The notes under the pieces are model-generated. The model was not told where the DNA came from and made no database searches. It worked only from the letters and a program-made list of their open reading frames with translations. The position numbers and the translations under genes were made by a program. Below, one piece after another: positions 33,756 to 45,133 of a stretch of DNA of 64,000 nucleotides. The DNA is from Glaciecola sp. (GTDB taxonomy: Bacteria > Pseudomonadota > Gammaproteobacteria > Enterobacterales > Alteromonadaceae). Each line of letters starts with the position of its first letter. Position 1 is the stretch's first letter. The stretch covers positions 47,366-111,365 of the forward strand of contig JAQWNF010000006.1 in the NCBI GenBank assembly GCA_029246415.1. Direction: 5' to 3'.

Positions 33756-34865
33756 TTACCAATCGGTCAGCGCTGCCATTTTAAACTTCGTACCACGAAA
33801 TGATAACACCACGTATTGCGGCTCGATGCGCTCGATACTGACGTTGTTATCGACTCTACCACCTTCTTGTAGTCTGCGGTTATTTACCCGCACCCAACGA
33901 TCTTCATCCGTCGAACTGTACATATGAGCAGAAAACACCATAGCAGGCAATTGTACCAATATATGCTCAGGTAATTGCGCTACGCCTTGCACTTGATCCA
34001 CCACCTCAACGCTAGTCGTGCGTTCAGTCGATGTTGCAGGACGTAAATTGTCTTGGTTAGTTGCCGCGGCAGTTAAATTATCCAAGCCACCCAATGATTC
34101 TAAGGCTTTATTGACACGCGCAGCCATGGCAGCAGAAACCGGCGCTTCCTGTGGTGCTTGAGTAAGAAGTGTGCCTTGTTCTTCTTCCGTTGAAGTTTCT
34201 TCTGGGGCTATTGCTTCAGCTAATACGTCTTCTGCTTGCGCTATGTTAGATTGAGCTATTTCAGATTGGACTAACTCAGATTGAGCAACTTCAGGAGAAA
34301 TGACTTCAACTGAGACAGCTTCAGGTAGTATTATTAAAGAAGTGGCTTCTTTAACAACGGGTGCATTTGCTTTGCTAGTAGCTGGTTCGGTTTTTACAGC
34401 CACTTCCGCCTCATGCTTAGCCGGTAATAATTTAGCAGCCCCATAACCGATTCCTAAACCAAGTATAAGAATGCCACAATATTGAGCGCCATATTTACCG
34501 ATCACCGAAAACTGCGACGGTAGCGCCTGTAAGCTAGGTAAAAATAAACTACGATTGAATTGATCAGACATCGCGTTATTAACCCGACTGGTTTGTTCAT
34601 CATTAAACAATTGGCGTGTCGTCATCGGGCTGTTACTTGAATCCTCAGTGAGTGGCGGCGTGTCGTCGATTTCAATTGAGTTCTCCCAATCAATATTGAG
34701 ACTCAACACACCCATTTCCTTTAGACCACTGACCATATCTTGGCTTTTGACTAAACCGGATTTACGAATTTTGACTGGACCGTTTTGGGCTTCGATAGCA
34801 ATAATTGCCATGCCGGGTTTAAGATCATCAATAGCTAATGGATTAGTGCGTTTAGAAAAACTCAT
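33756..34865 (-). CDS. gspB: GspB-type protein with DUF3391-like N-terminus
   Basis: A protein of about 369 residues. N-terminal residues 1-60 (AIDDLKPGMAIIAI...LKEMGVLSLNID) resemble the DUF3391 domain usually found in front of HD-GYP domains. A membrane segment (GAQYCGILILGLGIGYGAA) and a long acidic, repeat-rich linker (SEVAQSELVQSEIAQSNIA-type) follow. The C-terminal domain (LPEHILVQLPAMVFSAHMYSS ... VSIERIEPQYVVLSFRG) is the GspB/ExeB fold. With GspA it helps assemble the type II secretin through peptidoglycan. The start at 34865 has GGAGG; 34883 is less likely. It overlaps gspA by 14 bp. Confidence 0.82.
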   Translation of the reverse strand: MSFSKRTNPLAIDDLKPGMAIIAIEAQNGPVKIRKSGLVKSQDMVSGLKEMGVLSLNIDWENSIEIDDTPPLTEDSSNSPMTTRQLFNDEQTSRVNNAMSDQFNRSLFLPSLQALPSQFSVIGKYGAQYCGILILGLGIGYGAAKLLPAKHEAEVAVKTEPATSKANAPVVKEATSLIILPEAVSVEVISPEVAQSELVQSEIAQSNIAQAEDVLAEAIAPEETSTEEEQGTLLTQAPQEAPVSAAMAARVNKALESLGGLDNLTAAATNQDNLRPATSTERTTSVEVVDQVQGVAQLPEHILVQLPAMVFSAHMYSSTDEDRWVRVNNRRLQEGGRVDNNVSIERIEPQYVVLSFRGTKFKMAALTDW

Positions 34866-35769
34866 AGCCACCTCCAATACCAAAGCCCATACCGATTGCT
34901 ACGATTAAGAAGCCAATTTGTAGCCATTTGTGTGGCAGTTGTATGCGTTGCGCAACCACATCCTCGCCCAGTATTTGATTGGCTGCTGCGATAAACAAAT
35001 GTTTTGGTACGACTGCGGATTGTTTGGTGAAACTCAATGTCAATGCTCGGTCACACAATAAGTTAATCACACGAGGAATACCTGCTGTAATGGTAAATAC
35101 CGTTTTGATAGTCGCTGGAGCAAACATACTAATATCTCCATCGGCGATGGATAAACGATGCGCGATGTATTGTTTCACTTCATCTTCGTTTAACGGCAAC
35201 AGGTGGTATCGTGCGGTAATGCGTTGGGCTAATTGGCGTAGCTCATTGCGTTTTAATAAGGCTTGTAACTCGGGTTGTCCAATCAGCACGACTTTGAGCA
35301 GTTTTTCACGATTGGTCTCAAGGTTGGTCAGTAAACGCAATTGCTCAAGGACTTCAGGCAGCAAATGCTGAGCTTCATCAATGATCAACACGGTATTAAT
35401 ATTTTTGCTGTGATTGAATGCTAAGTGTCCCAAAATCAAATCGGTAAAATATTTTAAGCTGGCGCGTTGATAATCATATGCAATCGATAGTTCGTCACAT
35501 ACGGTCGCTAATAGTTCAAGCGCCGATAGTGTTGGGTTTAGGATCATTGCCACTTGTGTATTATCAGGGAGTTGTTGTAACAGCTTTCGTGAGACTGTTG
35601 TCTTACCTGTACCCACTTCACCTGTTAACATGACAAAGCCGCCGCTTTCACGCAGGCCAAAGTTTAAGTGCGCTAGGGCTTCTTTATGCCGAGCACTCAT
35701 ATATAAGTAGGCAGGGTTAGGTGCTATCGAAAACGGATTATCTGATAATCCAAAGTAAGACAGATACAT
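34852..35769 (-). CDS. gspA: ExeA/GspA-type AAA ATPase
   Basis: A 305-residue ATPase that works with GspB to assemble the type II secretion secretin. Walker A is GEVGTGKTT (about residues 50-58), Walker B is TVLIIDEAQHLLP, and the arginine-finger region QRITARYHLLPL is present. The N-terminal MYLSYFGLSDNPFSIAPNP is characteristic of ExeA. A single C-terminal helix (LQIGFLIVAIGMGFGIGG) anchors it. It lacks the long periplasmic peptidoglycan-binding part of Aeromonas ExeA, so it is a short form. It is coupled to gspB. Confidence 0.88.
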   Translation of the reverse strand: MYLSYFGLSDNPFSIAPNPAYLYMSARHKEALAHLNFGLRESGGFVMLTGEVGTGKTTVSRKLLQQLPDNTQVAMILNPTLSALELLATVCDELSIAYDYQRASLKYFTDLILGHLAFNHSKNINTVLIIDEAQHLLPEVLEQLRLLTNLETNREKLLKVVLIGQPELQALLKRNELRQLAQRITARYHLLPLNEDEVKQYIAHRLSIADGDISMFAPATIKTVFTITAGIPRVINLLCDRALTLSFTKQSAVVPKHLFIAAANQILGEDVVAQRIQLPHKWLQIGFLIVAIGMGFGIGGGYEFF

Positions 35770-35929
35770 GTGCAGCCGTCACTCCAATCGTGGTGTTATG
35801 ATTGGCTATAAGCTAAACAGCTTTGGACTATAAGTCAAAGACTTAACTAATAAATATCTGTCAATCATTGGATATACAGGTCAAGCCCGTGCATAATAAG
35901 TTCATAAACTCAATTACCATGTTCTTATA

Positions 35930-37084
35930 ATGATGCAAACCTATCTTGTTGGTGGCGCAGTCCGCGATAAATTATTGCAACGACCGATCAAAGACCGAGA
36001 CTATGTTGTTGTCGGTGGCAGTGCTGAGGAGTTAGCGGCACTGGGTTATATTCCTGTCGGTAAGGATTTTCCGGTATTTTTACATCCTGATACTCGGGAT
36101 GAATACGCGCTAGCACGCGTAGAGCGCAAGATTGCCAAAGGGTATGGTGGCTTTAGTTTTTGTACCGATAGGACTGTTACATTAGAAGAAGACCTCTCCC
36201 GACGAGATCTCACCATCAATGCGATGGCCATGGATGAACAGGGTAATATTATCGACCCGTATCATGGGCAAGATGATTTAGCGCAGCGGATCTTTCGTCA
36301 TGTGTCTGATGCGTTTGTTGAAGATCCATTGCGAGTCATCCGCATAGCTCGATTTATGGCGAGATACAAAGAGTATGGATTCAGTATTGCGCCTGAGACG
36401 TTAGCGTTAATGCAGCGGATTGGTCAATCTGATGAGCTTGCTGCGTTAGCCGCTCCGCGAGTTTGGCAAGAAACAGCCCGTGCATTATTAGAAACCCAAC
36501 CAACTGAGTATTTTAAAGTATTGGTACAAGCTGATGCTATCGCGCCTTGGTTTTCGGATTTAGCCCCATCTATGCAACAGATCCAGACGCTGGCGCCTGC
36601 TTTTACTTATTTACAAGAAATGGCGCGTGCAACTGACCTAGACGAGTCACAACAACTCGCTATCGCCAGTGCGCTGCTTACCTTGGATTGTTCTCCTGAA
36701 GCCTCAGCCAAATGGTGCCAACTGCTACCTTTACCTAATCACGTCAGTGATTGTATTGCGTTAACGCAAACACACCTTCAGTCTTTATTAGATCTTGAAC
36801 AGCTTGATGCACAACAAATCTTACTTTTACTCCTCCAATGTGATGTGCAACGCCGTCCGCAACGACTGCGTTTAACGCTGCAAGCGATACGCTGTTACGC
36901 GCACGCTCGGTTACCACAACTCAACCTTGAGAGCCGTTTTGTTTTACTTGAAAACATGATCGCCGCGATGGTCAACGTTAATGTCAAAGACATCATTGCT
37001 CAGGGCTATACAGGTATAGAAATCAAAACTCAGCTACAAGCAGCACAATTAGCACAAATTAACGCTTTGCTTCACGCAAAATAA
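35930..37084 (+). CDS. cca: CCA-adding tRNA nucleotidyltransferase
   Basis: Adds or repairs the 3' CCA of tRNAs using CTP and ATP without a template. The 384-residue class II enzyme has [12 protein letters not shown], the catalytic DRDYVVVGG (DxD), [12 protein letters not shown] and the nucleotide-selecting [16 protein letters not shown] motif. The C-terminal region is helical and shorter than in Escherichia coli Cca, so the HD phosphohydrolase domain may be divergent. The gene starts MMQTY; either ATG could be used. Confidence 0.96.
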   Translation: MMQTYLVGGAVRDKLLQRPIKDRDYVVVGGSAEELAALGYIPVGKDFPVFLHPDTRDEYALARVERKIAKGYGGFSFCTDRTVTLEEDLSRRDLTINAMAMDEQGNIIDPYHGQDDLAQRIFRHVSDAFVEDPLRVIRIARFMARYKEYGFSIAPETLALMQRIGQSDELAALAAPRVWQETARALLETQPTEYFKVLVQADAIAPWFSDLAPSMQQIQTLAPAFTYLQEMARATDLDESQQLAIASALLTLDCSPEASAKWCQLLPLPNHVSDCIALTQTHLQSLLDLEQLDAQQILLLLLQCDVQRRPQRLRLTLQAIRCYAHARLPQLNLESRFVLLENMIAAMVNVNVKDIIAQGYTGIEIKTQLQAAQLAQINALLHAK

Positions 37085-37131
37085 GGATGATGTGGTAAAC
37101 TTAATAAGTATTTTATCCATCTGAAGATTTT

Positions 37132-38394
37132 ATGTTTGAACAGTTAGAACTGCACTCTGATTTAACCCGCGCCCTCACTGATATGGGCTTTACGACGCCA
37201 ACGAGTATCCAATCGACCGTTATTCCTGTCGCTATGGAAGGGCGTGATATTTTAGCCTCAGCACCGACAGGTACCGGTAAGACCGCTGCCTTCTTGCTAC
37301 CGGCTGCTCAATTTTTACTCGATTTTCCTCGAGAATATCATGGCGCTACGCGAATTTTGATTTTATCACCGACTCGAGAGTTGGCGATCCAAACCTATGA
37401 GCATGCCTTGGAAATCACCCAACACACCAATATTGTGTGTGGCGTTATTACCGGTGGGATCAATTATGGGACTGACCGTGATACGTTGGCCAAAAACTTA
37501 GACATCTTGGTGGCTACGCCAGGCCGGTTGTTTGAACATATCGAAAAAGAATCGTTTGATTGTCGCGACATTGAATTGCTGATTTTGGATGAAGCTGATC
37601 GTATGTTGGATATGGGCTTTCGTAGTATTGTGAATCAAATTGCCAGTGAAGCACGCTGGCGTAAGCAGTCGATGTTGTTTTCTGCGACATTAGAAGGGCC
37701 TGGGATCGCACAGTTTTCAAAAGATATTTTGGTCAACCCTGAATCGTTAACGGTTGATCCATCGCGCAAAGAAAAAGCCAAGATCCATCAGTGGTATCAC
37801 CTTGCCGATGATAGTCAGCACAAATATCAAATTTTAAAGCATTTGTTGACTGAACAAGCCGAGTCGGCAATCGTCTTCATCAAGACCCGCGAGCGTTTAC
37901 AACAGCTTAAAGACCGTTTAGCCAGCGATCAAATTAATGTTGTCTGGCTACAAGGTGAAATGCCACAAGATAAACGCAACGAAGCGATGAGTCGCTTTAA
38001 AAGTGGTGAAATTAAGATTTTATTGGCGACCGATGTTGCTGCACGTGGTATCGATGTTGAAGATATTTCGCATGTCATTAACTACGATATGCCGCGCACC
38101 AGTGATGTGTATTTACATCGTATTGGTCGCACCGGACGAGCTGGCGCAAAAGGCACTGCAATATCAATCGTCGAAGCACATGACTTTGCGATGTTAAGCC
38201 GTATCGCGCGCTACATTAAAGAAGTGATTAAGCCTCGTGTGATTGATGAATTACGTCCTAAGCACAAAGCGCCGAGTATTAAAAAACCGAAAAAGAGCCG
38301 CATAGCGAAAGCCAAAAAAGCAGCGAAAAAGTCGGGTAAGCCTAAGAAAAAAGGTCGCGGTAAAAATATTACTTCGCGTAAACAAGATGGATAA
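37132..38394 (+). CDS. srmB: DEAD-box RNA helicase SrmB
   Basis: ATP-dependent RNA helicase of 420 residues that assists early large-subunit ribosome assembly. Visible motifs are Q-motif FTTPTSIQSTVIP, Walker A APTGTGKT, DEAD, SAT, and HRIGRTGRAG with RGIDVEDI in the second RecA domain. The tail is strongly basic (KKPKKSRIAKAKKAAKKSGK region), as in SrmB. It lies 47 bp after cca, and its stop overlaps rdgB by 8 bp. Confidence 0.95.
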   Translation: MFEQLELHSDLTRALTDMGFTTPTSIQSTVIPVAMEGRDILASAPTGTGKTAAFLLPAAQFLLDFPREYHGATRILILSPTRELAIQTYEHALEITQHTNIVCGVITGGINYGTDRDTLAKNLDILVATPGRLFEHIEKESFDCRDIELLILDEADRMLDMGFRSIVNQIASEARWRKQSMLFSATLEGPGIAQFSKDILVNPESLTVDPSRKEKAKIHQWYHLADDSQHKYQILKHLLTEQAESAIVFIKTRERLQQLKDRLASDQINVVWLQGEMPQDKRNEAMSRFKSGEIKILLATDVAARGIDVEDISHVINYDMPRTSDVYLHRIGRTGRAGAKGTAISIVEAHDFAMLSRIARYIKEVIKPRVIDELRPKHKAPSIKKPKKSRIAKAKKAAKKSGKPKKKGRGKNITSRKQDG

Positions 38395-39004
38395 AATTGT
38401 ATTAGCCAGTGGTAATCAAGGCAAGCTCAATGAGTTTGCCCATTTGTTTGAACAATATCAGATCCAAATTGTGGCACAAGGTGAGTTAGGCGTACAAGAC
38501 GTCCCAGAAACGGGTACTACGTTTGTGGAAAACGCCATCATCAAAGCCCGTCATGCTGCCAAAATCACAGGGCTTCCGGCATTATCCGATGATTCTGGTT
38601 TAGTGGTTGATGCATTAGGCGGCGCGCCTGGCATTTATTCTTCGCGTTACAGCGAAACTAGCTCTGGTGCTGATGATGCGACGGATTCTGGCAACATTGA
38701 TACCTTGCTTGAGGCATTATGTGATGTTGCCCCAGCCCAGCGTACTGCGCATTTTATGTGTGTGCTGGTGTTTATGCGCCATCATGCTGATCCCACACCG
38801 ATTATTTGTCAAGGGCAATGGCATGGGCAAATTGCTCTGGAGCGTGCAGGGGAGCAGGGGTTTGGTTATGATCCTGTATTCTATTGCCCGACCTTAGGTA
38901 AACATGCCGCTGAATGTGAAAAAGTAGAAAAATCGTCGGTTAGCCATCGCGCGAAAGCATTAACATTATTGATCAACGAAATGGAGTCATTACTTGGTCG
39001 ATAA
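38387..39004 (+). CDS. rdgB: dITP/XTP pyrophosphatase
   Basis: Hydrolyses non-canonical purine nucleoside triphosphates (dITP, XTP) to monophosphates, keeping them out of DNA. The 205-residue Ham1/RdgB protein has ASGNQGKLNEF for nucleotide binding, LPALSDDSGLVVDALGGAPGIYS and GFGYDPVFY. The start overlaps srmB, and its end overlaps hemW by 11 bp. The rdgB-hemW adjacency is common in gammaproteobacteria. Confidence 0.96.
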   Translation: MDKIVLASGNQGKLNEFAHLFEQYQIQIVAQGELGVQDVPETGTTFVENAIIKARHAAKITGLPALSDDSGLVVDALGGAPGIYSSRYSETSSGADDATDSGNIDTLLEALCDVAPAQRTAHFMCVLVFMRHHADPTPIICQGQWHGQIALERAGEQGFGYDPVFYCPTLGKHAAECEKVEKSSVSHRAKALTLLINEMESLLGR

Positions 39005-40142
39005 CATTCAAGCGATCCCACTATCGCTCTATATCCACATTCCTTGGTGCGTGCAAAAATGCCCCTATTGTGATTTTAACTCACATACCCTCAAAGGCGG
39101 CATTCCAGAAAAAGAATACGTCGCGCATTTATTGGATGATCTGCGTGCCGATGCACATCTTGCCCAAGGTCGTGATATTCAGACCATATTTATCGGCGGC
39201 GGTACACCTAGTTTATTATCTAGCGATGCCTTGGCACGTTTATTACAAGGCGTCCGTCAAATATTACCGTTAGCACAAAATGCTGAAGTCACTTTGGAAG
39301 CCAACCCTGGCACCGTTGAAACGGGTAAGTTTGCTGGCTTTGTTGCCGGTGGTGTGAATCGAATTTCAATTGGGGTACAAAGTTTCAATGAGCCTCAGTT
39401 AGCTGCCTTAGGTAGGATCCATGATGCCGACCAAGCACGCTATGCGATCGCTGAAGCACATGAGGTTAACTTAAACAGCTTTAACGTCGATATTATGCAT
39501 GGACTACCCGAACAGTCCTTAGCGCAAGGCTTAGACGACTTGTCGCAAGCGATAGCGCTAAATCCCAAGCATTTGTCCTGGTATCAGTTGACGATAGAAC
39601 CTAATACGTCATTTCACTCCCGTCCTCCGAGGTTACCTGACGATGATACGCTTTGGGCTATCCAAGAACAGGGCGAGGTATTATTACGCGAATCGGGTTA
39701 TGAACAATATGAAATATCAGGCTATGCCCAAGCCGGCCAGCAGTGTCAGCATAATCTTAACTATTGGCGTTTTGGGGATTATCTCGGCATAGGCTGTGGT
39801 GCACATGGCAAAATCACCACTGATAAAGGTATATTGCGCACAGAAAAGATAAAACACCCCAAAGGCTATATGCAAATTGGCCGCGATTACCAGCTTAAAC
39901 AATGGTTGGTTGAAAAGGATGATTACCCGTTTGAGTTTTTTATGAATCGTCTGCGTTTAGTTGAAGCTTGCCCGCACGATGAATATCACATTAAGACGGG
40001 ACAAAAGTTGCCTGATGCAATCAAGACAATGATGAATAAAGCCCAAGATAAAGGGTTAATGACACTTGCCAATGATCATTGGCAAGTAACCCCACTTGGG
40101 CGGAGGTATTTAAATACCTTATTGGAGCAGTTAGTCGATTAA
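38994..40142 (+). CDS. hemW: Radical SAM heme chaperone HemW
   Basis: HemN-like radical SAM protein that binds heme and delivers it to apoproteins rather than oxidising coproporphyrinogen. It has the cluster motif CVQKCPYCDFNSH, IGGGTPSLL and GVQSFNEPQL, and the 382-residue length of HemW. The start is TTG at 38994, with GGAG eight bases upstream inside rdgB; no closer ATG fits. A hairpin spans its stop codon (listed separately). Confidence 0.94.
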   Translation: MVDNIQAIPLSLYIHIPWCVQKCPYCDFNSHTLKGGIPEKEYVAHLLDDLRADAHLAQGRDIQTIFIGGGTPSLLSSDALARLLQGVRQILPLAQNAEVTLEANPGTVETGKFAGFVAGGVNRISIGVQSFNEPQLAALGRIHDADQARYAIAEAHEVNLNSFNVDIMHGLPEQSLAQGLDDLSQAIALNPKHLSWYQLTIEPNTSFHSRPPRLPDDDTLWAIQEQGEVLLRESGYEQYEISGYAQAGQQCQHNLNYWRFGDYLGIGCGAHGKITTDKGILRTEKIKHPKGYMQIGRDYQLKQWLVEKDDYPFEFFMNRLRLVEACPHDEYHIKTGQKLPDAIKTMMNKAQDKGLMTLANDHWQVTPLGRRYLNTLLEQLVD

Positions 40143-40151
40143 CTAACTGCT
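40126..40151. repeat. 10-bp hairpin over the hemW stop codon
   Basis: AGCAGTTAGT-CGATTA-ACTAACTGCT is a perfect stem between the convergent hemW and leuD genes. No T-tract follows rightward, so it may act as a 3' stability structure or weak bidirectional terminator. Confidence 0.6.
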
Positions 40152-40163
40152 TAGATTAAGGGG

Positions 40164-40763
40164 CTATTTCCAACTTGCTAATTGCTGCTCATATGCTGCT
40201 ATTTTGTCACCGTGCTCTAGGGTCTGACCAATCGCATCCAACCCTTTAATGAGATTATTCTTGTGATGAGGGGCAATCTCAAAACTAAACTCAAGTCCAC
40301 CACACACCACAGTTTGCAAGCTTAAATCAATCGTGACTAATGCGCTGCTGTTCTGCGCTACTTCAGCAAACAACTGATCCATTTCATTTGATGCTAAGCG
40401 GATTGGTAACATGCTGTTATTGATTGCATTGCCATAAAAAATATCGGCAAAGCTTGTCGCAATAATCACTTGAATACCAAAATCCATTAACGCCCAAGGC
40501 GCATGTTCACGAGATGAGCCGCAGCCAAAATTTTCACGTGTGATCAAGACACTCGCGCCAGCATATTCTGGTTTGTTGAGGTTAAACTCAGGGTTTAACA
40601 CTTGCTCATGTTGATCCAAGTAACGCCAATCATGAAACAAATGTTTGCCATAACCTTGACGTGTTACACCGGTCAAAAACTGTTTAGGAATGATTTGATC
40701 GGTATCGATATTAGCAGTATCTAATGGCACCATTGTGCCTGTATGAACGGTAATTGGTTGCAT
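40164..40763 (-). CDS. leuD: 3-isopropylmalate dehydratase small subunit
   Basis: The small subunit (199 residues) of isopropylmalate isomerase, which together with LeuC converts 2- to 3-isopropylmalate in leucine synthesis. [13 protein letters not shown] and [15 protein letters not shown] are the conserved swivel-domain motifs. Last gene of the leuABCD operon; its ATG overlaps the leuC stop by one base. Confidence 0.97.
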   Translation of the reverse strand: MQPITVHTGTMVPLDTANIDTDQIIPKQFLTGVTRQGYGKHLFHDWRYLDQHEQVLNPEFNLNKPEYAGASVLITRENFGCGSSREHAPWALMDFGIQVIIATSFADIFYGNAINNSMLPIRLASNEMDQLFAEVAQNSSALVTIDLSLQTVVCGGLEFSFEIAPHHKNNLIKGLDAIGQTLEHGDKIAAYEQQLASWK

Positions 40764-42166
40764 TATTGTTCCTCGAATTGACGGACATCGGTAAATTTAC
40801 CGTTGATAGCAGCAGCTGCAGCCATAGCTGGGCTGACTAGGTGAGTGCGCGCCCCACGGCCTTGACGACCTTCAAAGTTACGGTTAGATGTCGACGCACA
40901 GCGATCGCCTTCTTTGAGCAAATCATCATTCATGCCTAAGCACATTGAACAACCGGGTAAACGCCATTCAAAACCTGCATCCAAAAAGATTTGGTCCAGG
41001 CCTTCTTGTTCTGCTTGTTGTTTTACTGCAGCAGAGCCTGGCACAATAATCGCCATCACATGGTTGGCAACATGACCGCGTTTTGCCACACTGGCAGCAG
41101 CACGTAAATCTTCAATACGAGAGTTAGTACACGAGCCAATAAAGACATGTGATACTTCAAGATCAGAGAGTTTTTGACCTGGCGCTAAATCCATATATTT
41201 AAGGGCTTTGGTCGCAGACTCACGCGTCACTGGATCGGCAAAATCAGTTGGCGCAGGGATCAAATCATCCACACCAATAACCTGGCCTGGGTTAGTTCCC
41301 CACGTTACTTGTGGCTTAATATCTTTTGCTTGTAGTGTGACAGTACGATCAAAATGAGCATCAGAATCAGAAAACAAGGTATCCCAATACGCAACGGCTT
41401 CATCCCAATCTGCTGCTTGTGGCGCTTTTTCACGACCTTTGATGTAGTCATAAGTCGTTTGGTCTGGAGCGACTAACCCAGCTTTAGCACCACCTTCAAT
41501 CGACATGTTACAGATTGTCATGCGCTCTTCCATTGATAAGGCCGCAATCGTATCGCCACAATATTCAATGACATAACCCGTTGCGCCTGCATGACCGAGC
41601 TCACCAATGATAGCTAAGATAATATCTTTAGCAGTGACACCTAGTGGTAGCTTACCAGTCACTTCAACTTTTAGGTTTTTGGCTTTAGATTGACGCAGTG
41701 TTTGAGTGGCAAATACATGCTCAACTTCGGATGTACCAATACCAAATGCTAATGCGCCGAACGCACCGTGAGTAGCAGTATGTGAATCACCACATACAAC
41801 TGTATGACCAGGTTGAATCGCGCCTAGCTCCGGCGCCATAACATGGATAATACCTTGTTTTTGATGGCCAACAGGGTAGAGGGTAATACCGTGATCTTCA
41901 CAGTTTTGTAATAACGTTTGTAGTTGTAATTGATTAGCTGGACCACAGGCATCAAGCGCTAAAGAGCGTGTCGAGATTGAGTGATCCATCGTTGCTACCG
42001 TTTTTTCTGGGCAACGTACTTTGCGTCCTTTGTCATTCAGTCCTGCAAACGCTTGTGGGGTGGTGACTTCGTGAATAAGATGACGGTCAATATACAACAA
42101 GGTATCAGCGCCTACTTGTGAGACGATATGCGCATCCCAAATTTTATCATAGAGTGTTTTAGCCAT
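40763..42166 (-). CDS. leuC: 3-isopropylmalate dehydratase large subunit
   Basis: The catalytic large subunit (467 residues) of isopropylmalate isomerase, carrying a [4Fe-4S] cluster. [13 protein letters not shown] supplies one cluster Cys and [10 protein letters not shown] the other two. [19 protein letters not shown] is the aconitase-family substrate motif. It lies 11 bp after leuB in the leucine operon and is translated with leuD. Confidence 0.97.
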   Translation of the reverse strand: MAKTLYDKIWDAHIVSQVGADTLLYIDRHLIHEVTTPQAFAGLNDKGRKVRCPEKTVATMDHSISTRSLALDACGPANQLQLQTLLQNCEDHGITLYPVGHQKQGIIHVMAPELGAIQPGHTVVCGDSHTATHGAFGALAFGIGTSEVEHVFATQTLRQSKAKNLKVEVTGKLPLGVTAKDIILAIIGELGHAGATGYVIEYCGDTIAALSMEERMTICNMSIEGGAKAGLVAPDQTTYDYIKGREKAPQAADWDEAVAYWDTLFSDSDAHFDRTVTLQAKDIKPQVTWGTNPGQVIGVDDLIPAPTDFADPVTRESATKALKYMDLAPGQKLSDLEVSHVFIGSCTNSRIEDLRAAASVAKRGHVANHVMAIIVPGSAAVKQQAEQEGLDQIFLDAGFEWRLPGCSMCLGMNDDLLKEGDRCASTSNRNFEGRQGRGARTHLVSPAMAAAAAINGKFTDVRQFEEQ

Positions 42167-42177
42167 GAGGTGTGTCC

Positions 42178-43272
<1,095 letters not shown>

Positions 43273-44826
43273 TTATACTCCTGAGGATATGTGTTGCTTT
43301 TGCTCATCAATTTGATCAGCAAGGTGCATATTATTTAAAACGAAAATGAGTGCCTTGACGCCTGATTCGACAATGTCGGTAGCGAGGCCTATTCCATGAA
43401 AACGACGGTCTTTATATTTTGCGACTATGCTGACTTGTGCCAATGCATTCGCGCCTTCGCCTTTTGAATCCAATTTAAAATCTACAATCTTGATTTCATC
43501 TTGATTGATAATTTGCATAATTGCATTGTAGGCAGCATCAACCGGACCGTTGCCGATTGCACTATGTGTAACGGTTTCTGCACCAATATTCAATGAGACA
43601 GTAGCACTAGGGATCACTTCCTTGCCAGAGCTAGCTTGTAAATATTCAAGAGAATAATATGCATGTTCATGTTTTTGTTGATTAAAAAACAATAACGCTT
43701 CTAAATCATAATCAAACACTTGACCTTTTTTGTCGGCAAGGCGTAAGAAGGAGGCATACACTTCGTCTAGATCATAATCACTTTCACTGTAACCTAACTC
43801 ACCTAAGCGATGTTTAATCACATGGCGGCCTGAACGGGAAGTCAGGTTTAATTGGTTTTTGTTTAAACCAACAGACTCTGGCGTCATGATTTCGTAGGTG
43901 TTTTGACCTTTCAATACGCCATCTTGGTGAATACCAGATGAGTGGGCAAATGCATTCGCACCAACGATTGCTTTGTTAGCTTGTACAGGCATATTGCATA
44001 ATTGACTGACAAGTTTAGAGGTGCGAGATATTTCTTGACTGCGAATATTGGTATTCAAGCCATAGCGTTCGTTACGCGTCTGTAAGATCATGGCGATCTC
44101 TTCTAGTGAACAGTTACCCGCACGCTCACCAATACCATTGATTGTACATTCTACTTGGCGCGCACCTTGTTCTACTGCAGCCAAAGAATTGGCAACCGCA
44201 AGGCCTAAATCGTTGTGACAATGGACCGAAATAATTGCTTGGTCTATGTTGGGTACACGGTTAAATAGTTGTTGGATAATACCGCCAAATTCAGTGGGGG
44301 TGGTGTAGCCTACCGTATCTGGAATATTGACTGTTGTAGCACCTGCTTTGATGGCAGATTCAACCATACGGCACAGATAATCAATGTGTGTGCGACCGGC
44401 ATCTTCACATGAAAACTCAACATCATCGGTATATTTACGTGCATGTTTAACTGCCGCTACTGCCATCTCTACAATGTCATCTTGGGATTTACGTAGCTTG
44501 GTAGACACATGAATATCAGAGGTAGCAATAAAGGTATGAATCCGAAATTGCTCTGCCACACCTAAGGCTTGACCACATGCATCGATGTCTTTTTCAAGCG
44601 CGCGAGATAAACCACAAACCATCGCATTTTTCACTTCGCGTGCGATTGTTTGTACAGATTTAAAATCACCAGGAGAGGAGACTGGGAAACCGGCTTCAAT
44701 AACATCGACACCGAGCTTTTCTAATGCCAGTGCGATTTGTAATTTTTCTTTAACTGTCAAACTTGCAGGTAGTGCTTGTTCGCCATCTCTTAAAGTCGTA
44801 TCGAAAATTTTCACATGGTTCGTCAT
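43273..44826 (-). CDS. leuA: 2-isopropylmalate synthase
   Basis: Condenses acetyl-CoA and 2-ketoisovalerate, the committed step of leucine synthesis. The 517-residue protein has the catalytic [15 protein letters not shown], the metal-binding [16 protein letters not shown] and a C-terminal regulatory domain (about residues 390-510) for leucine feedback. It is the first structural gene after the attenuator, with GAGGAG near the ATG. Leucine therefore acts on both the enzyme and transcription. Confidence 0.97.
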   Translation of the reverse strand: MTNHVKIFDTTLRDGEQALPASLTVKEKLQIALALEKLGVDVIEAGFPVSSPGDFKSVQTIAREVKNAMVCGLSRALEKDIDACGQALGVAEQFRIHTFIATSDIHVSTKLRKSQDDIVEMAVAAVKHARKYTDDVEFSCEDAGRTHIDYLCRMVESAIKAGATTVNIPDTVGYTTPTEFGGIIQQLFNRVPNIDQAIISVHCHNDLGLAVANSLAAVEQGARQVECTINGIGERAGNCSLEEIAMILQTRNERYGLNTNIRSQEISRTSKLVSQLCNMPVQANKAIVGANAFAHSSGIHQDGVLKGQNTYEIMTPESVGLNKNQLNLTSRSGRHVIKHRLGELGYSESDYDLDEVYASFLRLADKKGQVFDYDLEALLFFNQQKHEHAYYSLEYLQASSGKEVIPSATVSLNIGAETVTHSAIGNGPVDAAYNAIMQIINQDEIKIVDFKLDSKGEGANALAQVSIVAKYKDRRFHGIGLATDIVESGVKALIFVLNNMHLADQIDEQKQHISSGV

Positions 44827-44856
44827 GTGCTGCTCCTCTTTGCTTACGCTATATAT

Positions 44857-44883
44857 AAAAAAACCCGTGGATTACACGGGTTT
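44857..44883 (-). terminator. leu operon attenuator terminator
   Basis: On the minus strand AAACCCGTG-TAATC-CACGGGTTT plus T-tract forms a 9-bp stem, 31 bp upstream of leuA. The leader upstream carries a second CACGGGT (44906-44912) that can pair with the 5' arm to make the antiterminator. Confidence 0.93.
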
Positions 44884-44903
44884 GATTATTGTGAAAGTAC
44901 AAC

Positions 44904-44972
44904 CTACCCGTGCAGTCTGGCTACCAGTAACAGGAGTAAAGTTGATAAATATGTCTGAATAATAATTTTCAT
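44904..44972 (-). CDS. leuL: leu operon leader peptide
   Basis: A 22-residue leader, too short for the ORF track: MKIIIQTYLSTLLLLLVARL, then HG and TAG. Five consecutive Leu codons (TTA CTC CTG TTA CTG) are the sensor. The stop codon lies in the CACGGGT segment that competes for the terminator arm, so a ribosome reaching the stop frees the terminator and a ribosome stalled at the Leu codons allows the antiterminator. The upstream TTGACC-N17-TACAGT may be the promoter, though it is close to the ATG. The ribosome-binding site is weak. Confidence 0.88.
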   Translation of the reverse strand: MKIIIQTYLSTLLLLLVARLHG

Positions 44973-45133
44973 ATTGCTACTGTACGATTATGTGTCCAGA
45001 TGGTCAAGTTAAACTTGCTTCATATTAGAGATAATGAGTGTTTATATACTAAAAATCGTTTGTTAACAGCATGTAATTACGTCGATTATCCTTAATTACT
45101 GCTTATATTAGGATGTATATTCCAAATAATGAT

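Noticed and set aside
44970-45060. Firm promoter call for leuL
   Set aside because: TTGACC-N17-TACAGT fits loosely but would start transcription almost at the leader ATG, so it is only mentioned in the leader entry.
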